Below, piece by piece: positions 22,792-33,781 of a stretch of DNA of 64,000 bases. Below the pieces are notes generated by a model. It was not told the DNA's origin. It did no database searches and worked only from the letters and a program-made list of their open reading frames with translations. The DNA is from Astragalus membranaceus. Lineage: Eukaryota > Streptophyta > Magnoliopsida > Fabales > Fabaceae. Location of the stretch: contig CM076849.1 in NCBI GenBank assembly GCA_039519185.1, forward strand, positions 81,763,289 to 81,827,288, read 5' to 3'. The position numbers and the translations under genes are program-made. The stretch's first letter is position 1. Each line of letters starts with the position of its first letter.

Positions 22792-25700
22792 ATGGATCGT
22801 AGTTGGATGCAAACTAGCAAGTTGAGTGACGAGTATGCGAAAGGGGTGGAAGAATTTCTAGAGTTTGCTCAAACAAAGCTTGAAGGTTGTGGTGGAATTT
22901 TTGACTGTCCTTGTGTTAATTGTGTGAACCGGATACCACAACTAGTTGCCACAATAAGAGATCATCTTCTAGTTGATGTGATTTGTCGTAGTTATACAAC
23001 TTGGATATGGCACGGTGAAAAGTTAGATATCCCAAGTGTGTCCGGAAGAGATAATTTCCCAGATTCAAATATGGATGATCGAATGGAAGACATGATACGT
23101 GATATTGGGCCGGAGTCGTTTAAGCAAGCACATGCCTTTGATACTTTGTGCAAAGATAAAGAAGAGTCTTTGTATTTGGGATGTACAACATTCACACGGT
23201 TGGCTGCGGTGATAAAATTGTTCAATCTGAAGGCGACGAATGGGTGGACTGATAAGAGTTTCACTGAGTTGCTTGAGTTGTTGAAAGACATGCTTCCAAA
23301 AGGTAACACATTGCCATGTCGTACGTATGAAGCGAAGAAGATTTTGTGTCCGATGGGTGTGGAGTATAAAAAAATACATGCTTGCCCCAATGATTGCATA
23401 TTGTATCGGAATGAGTTTGAGGAGCTGCATAAGTGTCCTACGTGTAATAGGTCACGTTACAAAGTAAAGACTGGTGAATCTAGTTGCGATGATGATAACT
23501 CAAAGATTTCTCCAGCAAAGGTTTTATGGTACCTTCCAATAATTCCTAGGTTCACACGCTTGTTTGCTAATGCAAAGGACGCAAAGAACATTAGATGGCA
23601 TGCAGATGAGAGGAAATGTGACGGACAGCTTCGCCATCCGGCTGACTCTCTACAATGGAAGAAGGTTGATAGTTTGTTTTCGGATTTTGGCGCCGAGTCA
23701 AGAAATCTTAGGCTTGCGCTTGCTTCGGATGGGATGAACCCATACGGTAACTTAAGTACAAATCATAGCTCCTGGCCTGTTCTCCTTATAATTTACAACT
23801 TATCTCCTTGGTTGTGCATGAAGCGTAAGTATGTTATGTTATCCATGATGATTTCTGGCCCACGACAGCCAGGAAATGACATAGATGTTTACCTTAGTCC
23901 GTTGGTTGAAGACTTGAGAAAAATGTGGGATGAAGGCGTGAATGTGTTTGACGGGTATTCCAATGAAACTTTCAAGCTGCATGCGATGTTATTTTGCACA
24001 ATCAATGACTTCCCAGCATACGGGAACTTGTCTGGGTATAGTGTTAAGGGACATAAAGGTTGTCCTATTTGTACAGAAAACACGTGCTACCATCAACTAA
24101 AACATGGTAAGAAGACTGTATACCTTGGGCATCGGAGATATCTCAAACGTAATCACCCATACCGTAGGATGAAAAAAGCTTTTAATGGGTGCCAAGAGAA
24201 TGAAACTCTCCCGAATGTCTTGACTGGAGAAGAAGTCTACCAAGTGGTTAAGGACATCAAAGTTGTATTTGGCAAAAATCAAAAGCAGCTCAATGTGAAA
24301 AGCAAGTGGAAGAAGAGGTCAGTGTTCTTTGATCTTCCGTATTGGTCTAGTCTTGATGTAAGGCACTGTCTTGATGTCATGCATGTCGAGAAAAACGTTT
24401 GTGATAGTGTTATCGGGACGCTTCTCAACATTAAAGGCCAGACAAAGGATGGTATAAATTCTCGTTTAGATTTGCTCGAAATGGGCATAAGAGAACAATT
24501 ACATCCAAAGCCAAAAGGTGAACGTACATATTTGCCCCCAGCATGCTATACATTGTCAAAAAAAGAGAAAATAAGTTTGTGCGAGTGTCTACAAGGAATC
24601 AAAGTTCCACAAGGTTACTCTTCAAATTTTAAGAGGCTTGTGTCAATAAAAGATCTCAAATTAGTTGGCTTAAAGTCTCATGACTGTCACGTGTTGATGC
24701 AACAACTACTACCGGTGGCTATTCGTGGCATCTTGCCAAAATGTGTTCGACATGCCATAACTAGGTTGTGCTTATTCTTTAATGCTATATGTGTCAAAGT
24801 CATCGACCCTCAGAAATTGGATGAGTTGGAAAACGAGGCTGCTATTATCTTGTGTCAATTGGAGATGTATTTTCCTCCCTCATTTTTTGACATCATGGTT
24901 CATTTAATTGTTCACCTAGTACGAGAGATTAGACTCTGTGGCCCTATTTATTTAAGGTGGATGTATCCGGTTGAACGATACATGAAGATTTTGAAAGGTT
25001 ATGTGAAGAATCAATATCGTCCTGAAGCATCTATTGTTGAAAGGTATGTCACGGAAGAAGCTATTGAGTTTTGTTCAGACTATTTGGCAGAAGCAAAACC
25101 TATAGGGCTTCCCAAGTCTCGTCATACAGGGAGGTGTCAAGGTAAGGGTACACGATGTCCAAGGGTCAAGAGTATGGGTAGAGCAGAAGTGTTGCAAGCA
25201 CATTTGTACATATTGAATAACACCGACGAGGTATTACCTTATTTATCTACTCATAAAAAGATTGTCAAGAGTAAAAACCCTCAAATGAATGAAAAAGCGC
25301 TATTGAAAGAGCACAACAAGACATTCTTAATCTGGTTTAAAGAGAATATTATGAAGGATAATAGTGCTTCTGATACACTAAAGTGGCTAGCAAATGAACC
25401 AATGTTTAGTGTCATGTGTTGGTCTGGGTACGATATAAATAATTTCTCATTTTCTACAAAGGCACAAGATGATAAGAGCACTGTGCAAAATAGTGGGGTT
25501 ATGGTCATGGCTTCTGCAATGCACTTCTCTAGTGCAAATGATAAAAACCCTGTTCTTGCGTCAATTGCTTACTTTGGGGTTATTGAAGAGATTTGGGAGC
25601 TCAATTACTCTAAATTTAGAGTGCCTGTTTTTAAATGTAAGTGGGTTAACAGTAACAATGGTGTACAAACTGATGACTTAGGATTTACATTGGTGGACCT

Positions 25701-25977
25701 AGACAAGGTAAGTTATGGGGATGAGCCTTTCATCATGGCTGACCAAGCAAAACAAATTTTTTTTGTCGATGATCCTTCTAACAAAAAATGGTCAGTAGTC
25801 CTACAAGGAAGAATCATGAATGGTAATGGTGAAGACGGAGATTCATCCCTTGAAATTTCCGAGACTCCTTCTTTTACTACAGAAATGCCTATATTCATTG
25901 AGGACATAGATGTGGACGGTGTACGTGCGACTCGTGATGATCATAATGAAGGGATATGGGAAGATATTTTAATTTGA
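22792..25977 (+). CDS. TNP2-type CACTA transposase, 1061 aa
   Basis: This protein would bind the element ends and catalyse cut-and-paste transposition of the CACTA element in the nucleus. The start MDRSWM is the usual opening of plant TNP2 proteins. A transposase-associated domain covers residues 1-76 (ending TWIWHGE). A cysteine cluster of the C..DC and CPTC type lies near 198-220. The Transposase_21 core follows at about 265-540 (LALASDGMNPYG, KGHKGCPIC, SLDVRHCLDVMHVEKNV). A DUF4218-like region lies near 625-770 (GLKSHDCHVLMQQLLP, RLCGPIYLRWMYPVERY), and a DUF4216-like region near 905-985. The frame is a single exon with no stop or frameshift, of normal family length. The TNPA-like gene follows on the same strand, about 300 bp downstream. 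Confidence 0.95.
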   Translation: MDRSWMQTSKLSDEYAKGVEEFLEFAQTKLEGCGGIFDCPCVNCVNRIPQLVATIRDHLLVDVICRSYTTWIWHGEKLDIPSVSGRDNFPDSNMDDRMEDMIRDIGPESFKQAHAFDTLCKDKEESLYLGCTTFTRLAAVIKLFNLKATNGWTDKSFTELLELLKDMLPKGNTLPCRTYEAKKILCPMGVEYKKIHACPNDCILYRNEFEELHKCPTCNRSRYKVKTGESSCDDDNSKISPAKVLWYLPIIPRFTRLFANAKDAKNIRWHADERKCDGQLRHPADSLQWKKVDSLFSDFGAESRNLRLALASDGMNPYGNLSTNHSSWPVLLIIYNLSPWLCMKRKYVMLSMMISGPRQPGNDIDVYLSPLVEDLRKMWDEGVNVFDGYSNETFKLHAMLFCTINDFPAYGNLSGYSVKGHKGCPICTENTCYHQLKHGKKTVYLGHRRYLKRNHPYRRMKKAFNGCQENETLPNVLTGEEVYQVVKDIKVVFGKNQKQLNVKSKWKKRSVFFDLPYWSSLDVRHCLDVMHVEKNVCDSVIGTLLNIKGQTKDGINSRLDLLEMGIREQLHPKPKGERTYLPPACYTLSKKEKISLCECLQGIKVPQGYSSNFKRLVSIKDLKLVGLKSHDCHVLMQQLLPVAIRGILPKCVRHAITRLCLFFNAICVKVIDPQKLDELENEAAIILCQLEMYFPPSFFDIMVHLIVHLVREIRLCGPIYLRWMYPVERYMKILKGYVKNQYRPEASIVERYVTEEAIEFCSDYLAEAKPIGLPKSRHTGRCQGKGTRCPRVKSMGRAEVLQAHLYILNNTDEVLPYLSTHKKIVKSKNPQMNEKALLKEHNKTFLIWFKENIMKDNSASDTLKWLANEPMFSVMCWSGYDINNFSFSTKAQDDKSTVQNSGVMVMASAMHFSSANDKNPVLASIAYFGVIEEIWELNYSKFRVPVFKCKWVNSNNGVQTDDLGFTLVDLDKVSYGDEPFIMADQAKQIFFVDDPSNKKWSVVLQGRIMNGNGEDGDSSLEISETPSFTTEMPIFIEDIDVDGVRATRDDHNEGIWEDILI

Positions 25978-26274
25978 CCCCTAAAAAGAATTTGCCATTA
26001 TCAAGGCAAGCACGTGATTGAATAAGTTGCAGGTGATTGACTAAGAATTTGCCATTATTTTGACAGCACGTGATTGAATAATAATTTGCCATTAGTACTA
26101 CTGTTTTAAGTTGGTTGTGTTATAGCAAATTAACACTTGTTTTAAATTGCAGAAGTTGAATAATATGTTGAATAAATTTGCAATATTGATGATGTTTGTT
26201 ATACTGATGTTTTGCTATACTGATGATTTGTTATACTGATGATTGCTCGCATTTGTTTTTCTTAAATAGGTATC
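25978..26274. other. Spacer between the two CACTA genes, with direct repeats
   Basis: The phrases GAATTTGCCATTA and AGCACGTGATTGAATAA occur two to three times, and TACTGATGATTT-like phrases recur near 26200-26240. Probably 3' flank of TNP2 and leader of the next gene. Confidence 0.6.
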
Positions 26275-29200
26275 ATGGCTGAATTATCTATCAACCCCCC
26301 AACAAAGAAGAAGACTAGACGTGCCACGACGTTACCGGATTTGACGTCTAGACGCTCGCCAGGTTATAGGTACCCGATTGAATTTGATGAACACCTAGAG
26401 CCTCTAGGTAAATTGGCAGCCAGATTTAAGAGTTATGTGTCTATGCTAGGACGACACAAGGCAAGCATATTATCAGAAACTTGGGAAAAAGTGGATGGCG
26501 TGGTCAAGGACTTGATTTGGCTGGATATCTTGGTATTAACTTTTCATTGCATATTTAGTGCTATACACCCAAATGATATATCGGAGTGATATTAACACTG
26601 CCTTTTTGTATATATACTTTTAGGAAACATTTGACATTCCCAATGATGAGAGGTTGAAGAACAAATGGATTGCTTATGCCGGTGAGCGTTGGACGCAATT
26701 TAAGTCATCACTCACTAGAAAATTTATCTTTAGCCCCAAAGAGGATCAGGATGACAGAACTCCATGTGAGATATACAGTTTCATATCAACTGAAACATGG
26801 GAGTTGTTCGTAAAGAGTCGCATGGAAGAACAGTTTCAGGTAATATGCTTGGTCTTTTTTAGTTTTTATTTTTGTCTTATTTTAATATGTCATGACTAAT
26901 AACATTTGGTTTGGTATTTATGACAGACTAAAAGAGAAAGAGCCAAAAAAATTCAAGCCCACAATAACTTCTACCACACATCCGCTCGTGGTGGCTATAA
27001 GAGGATTAAGGGCAAGTGGAAAGAGAGCTACGTGGAAGCAAAGCGTGAGGAGTCCGGTGATCCACAATTAGTAGTAGAACCTCCATCTCCTCCACGTCAT
27101 GAGTTATTTAAGTTGGCCCATCAGAGGAAAACAGGATCTTTTACAACGGATGAGTCAGCTTCTGTTGCTTCGAAAATTGTAAGTTAAAATTTTTATTCAA
27201 ACACCAACGCCTTAAGAAATACATTTTACAATGTTGCCTAAAGTGCACATGGTTTTTGTTATAGGATGAGTTAGTTGATCAGGCCAAACAGGGAACACTT
27301 GTTCCACATGGACGTCAAGATATCTTGACTATAGCCATTGGAAAACCTGATCCTCGTGGTCGTGTACGAGCAGTTGGTAGAGGGGTGGGTCTATCAAAAT
27401 ACTTTGGACCTACTTCACGTACCAGCGTCACCTCAGATAGTGGGAAACTAGCTGCCATTAAGCAAGAGTTGAAGGAGGAGTTAACAAAGGAGTTTGAAAA
27501 GAAACAGGAGGAGTTAACAGAGAAGTTTGCAAAGAAACAGGATGAGTTAACACAGGAGTTTGAAAAGAAACAGAAAGAAATAGTCGAAGCATTGACAGAG
27601 GTATATATATGAACATTAACATAGTTTATGAATTGATTTTAGTAACTCTGTGAATATGAAGCTATAGTTATAGTTATGGATATGAAGTTATAGTTATAGT
27701 TGCTTTAAAATATGACCTTTGAATCCTGGACAGTTAGGTAATTAAGATGGCCAAACTCTTATTTTGTGTCAATCCTGAATCTCTCAAACTATGACCAGTG
27801 TAATTTATCAAACTATGACCTTTGAATCTCTCAAAGTTTGTTATTTAATTCTATCTGAAATTTCTGATTGTGTACAGGGGGTTAAGGCTAGTGATATCTG
27901 AAATTTCTGATTGTTATTTAATTCTATCTGAAATTTCTGATTGTTATTTTTAGAAAGGAAGGAATAATAAGATAGGGATGGTTAGTGCTGTTGGCTAATA
28001 ATATTGAGAGGATTAGTTAGACAAATAAACAGGGGGGTTAAGGCTAGTGATATCATTCAGATTTGTTAGCAATGTAAATAGAACTGTCTGCAGGAATTCT
28101 CCATCTGTGAATAACATTTAATAAATATATTTGATTTGCAGAAGTGGGGATCGTTGCGTAGCTGTTCACCATCTCAAAAAAATACAATCGGATCTAAAGC
28201 TAGCTGTTCACCATCTCATGTAGAGGAACCGCCCAAGAATGACTGGTTGAAAGAGTTGCATTTTTTAGCTTATGAGATTTCAACAAGTGTCAAGTTGGAC
28301 TTGGACCATGAGCACCAGGAACACTTCTACATTGGATATAAAGATATTGTAGAAATGGTTCAAGGTAATGAGGAACTTGAGATGAGCCATTTGGCAATAT
28401 GGTGCACGTAAGTATATATTAGTTATTTGTAAAACTTATTCCAAATACTTCAATTATAAATAGTTATAAATACTGAACAATTTGTTTTCAATATCTTAGG
28501 TATTTGCATCGCGAATGTATAGCAAGGGAAATTAGTGATATGTATGGATTTTTAGATCCATACAAAATTTGTGGTAGTTATGGCTACAAACAAGAGACCG
28601 TCCAATCATATATCCAGAATAAGCTATTTGAGCAGAACAAAACATGCTTTCTAGCGCCATATTTGTTCAGGTACGGTAAAGTATAATTTGTCCATATTGA
28701 TATGTCAGAGTTATTAAAGCATGATTTCTTGTTAAGAGTTATTCAACATTGTGATTACTATATAGATAACCAACAGTTTCTGCAATTTATAGCATAAATG
28801 TGATTTTAGCATATCATGTAACTGATGACATATCTTATTTGATTTTAGCATATCATGTAACTGACATATCTTATTTGAAGATGAGCTAGCTGACCTTGAC
28901 CATATTGTTGTTCAATTCTGCAGTAAACATTGGCAATTGTTTGTCGTCTGTCCTTCTGTTAATACAATTGTTTGGATGTGTTCGCTTCACCGCCCTCCAA
29001 ACGAAACCCTGGTTGAAATAGTTGACAAGTAGGTTTTCTTTAATAATTTGTTCTCACAACTTTATGATTTAACATGCTTTAGACTTGTAACTTACTATTT
29101 GATGTTACCCTACAGAGCTCTGGATGGATATAATAGGATGAAGGGTTTAAGAAAAACAAAACCTCACTGGGTGACACTTAAAGTAAGTATTTAATACATT

Positions 29201-30503
29201 AATTTTTATTTTCATTTTATACTAGTTACCGTAAATTATATTCAATTTTGATATTTGATATTCATTTATAGGGACCGAAACAAATTGATAGTTATTCTTG
29301 TGGCCACTATGTGATGATAAATATGATGACCATTGTCTCCGCAACTATCACCAATAATTGGAAGAAGGTAATATAAATTTTCAACTTTTATAGGGTGATT
29401 ATGTTAGAAGCTGTTAAGTAAACGTAATCAGTATTTTAGAAGCTGTATAGGGTGATTATGTTAGAAGCTGTTTGGTTATATTAGAAGCTGTTTGGTTGTG
29501 TTAGAAGCTGTTTGATTATGTTAGAAGCTGTTTGGTTATATTAGAAGTTGTTTGGTTGTGTTAGAAGCTGTTTGATTATGTTAGAAGCTGTATAGGGTGA
29601 TTATGTTAGAAGCTGTTTGGTTATATTAGAAGCTGTTTGGTTGTGTTAGAAGCTGTTTGATTATGTTAGAAGCTGTTTGGTTATATTAGAAGCTGTTTGG
29701 TTGTGTTAGAAGCTGTTTGATTATGTTAGAAGCTGTATAGGGTGATTATGTTAGAAGCTGTTTGGTTATATTAGAAGCTGTTTGGTTGTGTTAGAAGCTG
29801 TTTGATTATGTTAGAAGCTGTTTGGTTATATTAGAAGCTGTTTGGTTGTGTTAGAAGCTGTTTGATTATGTTAGAAGCTGTATAGGGTGATTATGTTAGA
29901 AGCTGTTTGGTTATATTAGAAGCTGTTTGGTTGTGTTAGAAGCTGTTTGATTATGTTAGAAGCTGTATAGGGTGATTATGTTAGAAGCTGTTTGGTTAAG
30001 TATTGAGATCAGTTATATTAGAAGCTGTATAGGGTAATTTAAATTGTTTTTGTAGATGTTTGATTGTGAGTTTTGCATGATGTTTGATTAGAAGCTGTAT
30101 AGGGTAAGTATAGAGATCAGTTATATTAGAAGCTGTATATTAGAAGCTGTTTGATTGTTTTTGTAGATGTTTGATCAGTTATCCTACATTTTAATAGCTG
30201 TATGTTAGATCAGTTATCCTGCATTTTAATAGCTGTATTATCAAGTTATCCTGCATTTTTGTAGATGTTTGATCAGTTATCCTGCATTTTAATAGCTGTA
30301 TGTTAGATCAGTTATCCTGCATTTATTATCCAATCTGCTTTATTATCTAATTTAAATTGTTTTTGTAGATGTTTAATTCGAGTTCTCCGTTCACACATGA
30401 CGACTTGACACACGTCAGAGAAGTTTGGGCAGAGTTTTTTATAAAGCTGTATGCAGAGCGTAAACCCACTTCAAAGGAAGAACGAAGAAAACAACTTAAG
30501 TGA
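26275..30503 (+). CDS. TNPA-like protein with C-terminal Ulp1 cysteine protease (10 exons)
   Basis: I predict exons 26275-26532, 26624-26839, 26927-27178, 27265-27600, 28142-28407, 28500-28670, 28924-29028, 29116-29182, 29272-29367 and 30369-30503. Every junction is GT-AG, phases match, and the sum is 1902 nt, giving 633 residues and a TGA. Exons 1-3 encode a Transposase_24 (Ptta/En/Spm) region (LKNKWIAYAGERWTQFKSSL, HNNFYHTSARGGYKRIKGKW). Exon 4 encodes a coiled coil of repeated ELTKEFEKKQ. Exons 6-10 encode a Ulp1-type protease with catalytic candidates H (KHWQLFVV), N (VNTIVW), Q (KQID) and C (SYSCGHYVM). TNPA-like parts bind subterminal repeats; Ulp1 proteins cut SUMO-type conjugates. The substrate here is unknown. 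Intron 9 holds a minisatellite. Confidence 0.87.
29404..30000. repeat. Higher-order minisatellite in intron 9
   Basis: The monomer is 20 bp (TTAGAAGCTGTTTGGTTATA and variants). Six of these plus one 25-bp variant containing TATAGGGTGATTATG form a 145-bp higher-order unit. The marker TATAGGG occurs at 29446, 29591, 29736 and 29881, spaced exactly 145, and then at 29966, spaced 85 (three 20-mers fewer). Degenerate copies continue to about 30360. Confidence 0.95.
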
Positions 30504-30867
30504 TTTTATGTAGAATGTAAGTGACTGTGAGACTAGAATGTATTTTTTTGTACTTAAACTGATAAGTGACTGGCTGTAAATGTATTTTGTACTTAAACTG
30601 ATGAATCTTGACTGATGAATGTAGAAACTGACCAATTATAGTTGAAATGTTTGTTTTGTTGGCCATATTCCAAGTTACAGATGATGAATGTTTGATTAAT
30701 TAGAGTGATGAATTTAGTATAACCAGGGTGATGAATTATAGTTGAAATGTTCGTACCAGTTCAGACCCAATCCATTTAAACTGATGAATGTATGTGGCTG
30801 CATGTAAATGTTTGATTAGAGTGATGAATTTAGTATAACCAGGGTGTAACAAAAATTTTAAAAAAAA
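30504..30867. other. 3' flank of the TNPA-like/Ulp1 gene
   Basis: No gene. AT-rich, with repeated GATGAATTTAGTATAACCAGG and AACTGATGAATG phrases before the subterminal repeats start. Confidence 0.6.
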
Positions 30868-31511
30868 AAACTTTTAAGGTCAGGCGCAATAATGCTTGAC
30901 CTTAAATCACACATACGAAGTCAAGCAATAATAAAAGCTTGACTTTAAATCATACTTACGAAGTCAGGCAAGAATTAATGCTTGACTTCGTAAGTATGAT
31001 TTAAAGTCAAGCATTTATTCTTGCTTGACTTTGTAAGTATGATTTAAAGTCAAGCAATAATAAAAGCTTGACCTTAAATCATACATACGAAGTCAGGCAA
31101 GAATAAATGCTTGACTTTAAATCATACATACGAAGTCAGGCAAAAATAAATGCTTGACTTTAAATCATACATACGAAGTCAGGCAAAAATAAATGCTTGA
31201 CTTTAAATCATACATACGAAGTCAGGCAAAAATAAATGCTTGACTTTAAATCATACATACGAAGTCAGGCAAGAATAAATGCTTGACTTTAAAACATACT
31301 TACGAAGTCAGGCGCAATAAATGTTTGACTTTAAAACATACTTACGAAGTCAGGCGCAATAAATGTTTGACTTTAAAACATACTTACGAAGTCAGGCTAT
31401 CGCTTGACTTTAAAACTCCAGACATACAAAGTCGACTTAATAAAAGTCAAGCGCCCGCCTGACTTTAAATCCCCTTTTCGCCTGACTTTAAATCCCTTTT
31501 TTGCACTAGTG
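30868..31511. repeat. CACTA right subterminal repeats, 43-bp tandem units
   Basis: About a dozen hairpin units of GAAGTCAGGC, then AATAAATGCTTGAC, then TTTAAATCATACATAC follow each other with a period near 43 bp, ending at the CACTAGTG terminus. The outer units keep the GTCAGGCG form; the inner units have drifted to GTCAAGC. The block is about twice as long as the left one. Confidence 0.93.
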
Positions 31512-31632
31512 AATTATACATGACAAAGACTAAATCATTCATCTTTTTTTGATGCAGCCTATTTCTTCTCTTTGTATGAACCTAAATTAATAAACCAAAT
31601 TTTCAGGATTACAATTTTGCAAAAACATTAAA

Positions 31633-32100
31633 TCAAATTAAGTTTATAAGTAAATGAAATCCATAAATTAATAACTCAATTACCATTTCAATTGAACTCC
31701 AATTGCGCTCACAACCAGATGAGCTACAAGTCAAGCTTAGAACGCGAATTGCAAACCTCTTTAACTCCGGGCACCCATCTCCATAGAAGTCCCACCATTC
31801 TGCGAGAGGCATAGTCTTTCTCATTGACTTAGCAGCTTCACAACCAAACATTTCTCTTTCATGATGAAAGTTAGCAATTTGTGTAAGAATCTTGTTGCGC
31901 TCATCGGCATCATTTACCAACCTATGCAAACAATTATAAAGCCCTTGTTTGATATCTGCATCCTCATCTTTAAAACCAAGTTCATTCTGAATTTGAGGAT
32001 TAAGATAATAAGCTGCTGCATGTAAGGGCCTATGAAGATGGTTTTCCCAACGCTCATCAATGATTTTCCAAATAGGTTCATATCTACATATATATCTACG
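31633..32100 (-). pseudogene. hAT transposase, dimerisation-domain exon
   Basis: The frame reads KIIDERWENHLHRPLHAAAYYLNP and, further on, EWWDFYGDGCPELKRFAIRVLSLTCSSSGCERNWSSIE. That is the hallmark C-terminal dimerisation region of plant hAT transposases. After the ATG of SSIEM the sequence GTAATTG looks like a splice donor, and the CACTA element begins 170 bp further on, so it sits in the intron. On the other side the frame is cut at about 32101, where endogenous pararetrovirus sequence starts. The first 10 residues of the open frame come from the viral side. The gene is thus broken at both ends. Confidence 0.88.
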
Positions 32101-33781
32101 CTTGAAGGGTTTGGATAGGGAAGGCATAGTCTTCCTTAGTTTGCTTGTTTTGGGTGTTCTGGGGAGAAGACCCTGATTGAGAATCTGGTTGCTCTAGGGT
32201 AGGAACCCTAGTATAAGCTGAGGCATTAGGGTCAAGAGCACCCTTACCTCTTCCTCGACCTCTTCCTCTAGAAGAGGAAGCCCTGGAGGACATAACAATT
32301 TTGGCCCTGTAGATAAACACAGAAGAGTTAGAAAAGAAGATCTTCACATGGATATCTATGGCATTGTTACTAATCATAAAAATCCATAATTTCTTTTGAT
32401 TAATATGATTAAAAGGATAAATTAATTTGTAAAAGAAGCACAAATTAATATGGTTGAAGATATAAACTAAATTGTTAAAAATATACAAGATAGCTTGATT
32501 TTGGAAAACAGGATTTAAAACTCTTCTAGATTGAGAAGAATTTTTACCAGTTAGAATAGTACAAATACCAGTAGGAATAGTAAGAGGAACTATTCTACTA
32601 ATATTGCTATCATTCTTCTGGGTTTTTGTTCTGGTAAAAATATCAGAAACAAGATTAAATAAGGTGGGTTGCCCCAGATAACAGACATTGATGTTATTTG
32701 GAGAAATTTGAAAAGAAAATAACATGGCTGGGGATTCCCAGATGAGTCTATTCTTAAAATTTTTAAGAATAAACGGATTACTGAAATCATAAATGGCAAG
32801 AGTAGGATTGATAATGCAAGAGTCATGCTTTGAACTATCAATAAAAACTTCTAACCACCTATAGGTTTTGGATATGATATTGGGACTAAGCTCAAGGGTT
32901 CTAAGCTCAGCAAGAATCCTATCATACCTATTTGGTTTGCCATCTCTGCAGATGACTCTAATATTGTCCTTAACCTTAGGATTAAGCTTAATATTTTTAA
33001 GCTTATGAATGATAATGCACCCAGGGTTCTTATGGCCAAGTTTGCCACAAGTGAAGCAGTAAGATCTTTTCCTGGGTTTACCAGGTTGCTTCAAAGGGGG
33101 ATTGTTGATAATGGGTATCTCAGGTTTGTTTTTATTGCAAATGCAACAAGTTTCTGAGACTTGATTAGTGCCATGAGACCTAATTTTGGTTTTAGGTTTC
33201 TTGGCTTTCTTCTGAGGGATAGGGCAATGCCTAGCAGTATGGCCAAGATTCCTACACCTGAAGCATTTGATGGTTTCAGCTAAGGAGGTAGTAAAAATCA
33301 TTTTAGTAGATTTAATACCTTTAGCAAGGGAATTATTGAGAGCTTTTACTTTAATTAGGTCAAGCTGCTCATTAATTCTGGATAAGAATTCTTCCTGGTT
33401 AGTTTGCTGAAGAACTGGTTTGGTGATGGGTTTCTCTGACTGGGTAGGGATACCTAGAGAGTCAAGAAGCTTAGTCTGTTCTAAGGATTTTCTGGGATGC
33501 TTAGAAAGGACAACAGGTATATCCTGTTTAGCTTTGGAAACCGAAGATTGAAAAGGGTAATTGATACCTTTTCTAATGGCATAATCACTAAACCATTTGA
33601 AGAAGGGGGTATAATGGTTGGTTTTTCTGAGAAATTTATAAAATTTCTCTCTGATTGCTATACGTTTGTGTCCCTGGTAATGCTGAAAGATCCATTTTTT
33701 ATGAGGAGACCATTCCTCTAAATGAAGTTCTTTCCTGAAGGACTCTTTAATGATATTTTCAGTTAATATCATCATAAACAT
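32101..33781 (-). pseudogene. ORF2 of unit A, truncated by the hAT junction
   Basis: It matches the N-terminal 560 residues of the 974-residue ORF2 of unit C, including both zinc knuckles and the RGRGRGRGK tract. It then stops within QTLQA, where hAT sequence begins. The start ATG overlaps the end of the movement protein gene by 23 bp in another frame. The missing part is the whole C-terminal domain. Function is unknown; see the unit C copy. Confidence 0.88.

Larger units (their letters stand above)
19250..31511 (+). mobile_element. Autonomous-type CACTA (En/Spm) element, 12.26 kb
   Basis: The ends are CACTAGTGCAAAA at 19250 and its inverted partner TTTTTTGCACTAGTG ending at 31511. The 3-bp target duplication is AAT on both sides (19247-19249, 31512-31514). 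Both subterminal regions carry repeated GTCAGGCG / CGCCTGAC-type hairpins. Inside, on the plus strand, are a TNP2-type transposase and a TNPA-like/Ulp1 gene, in the usual CACTA order. Both reading frames are open, so the copy looks recently inserted. It lies in a hAT transposase gene. Confidence 0.95.

Noticed and set aside
23889..24488. Minus-strand frames inside the TNP2 transposase
   Set aside because: They are shadows of a well-supported plus-strand gene.
29404..30000. Regular repeats with spacers, CRISPR-like at first sight
   Set aside because: The spacers are themselves the same few variants in a fixed higher-order pattern, and the DNA is a plant intron. It is a minisatellite.
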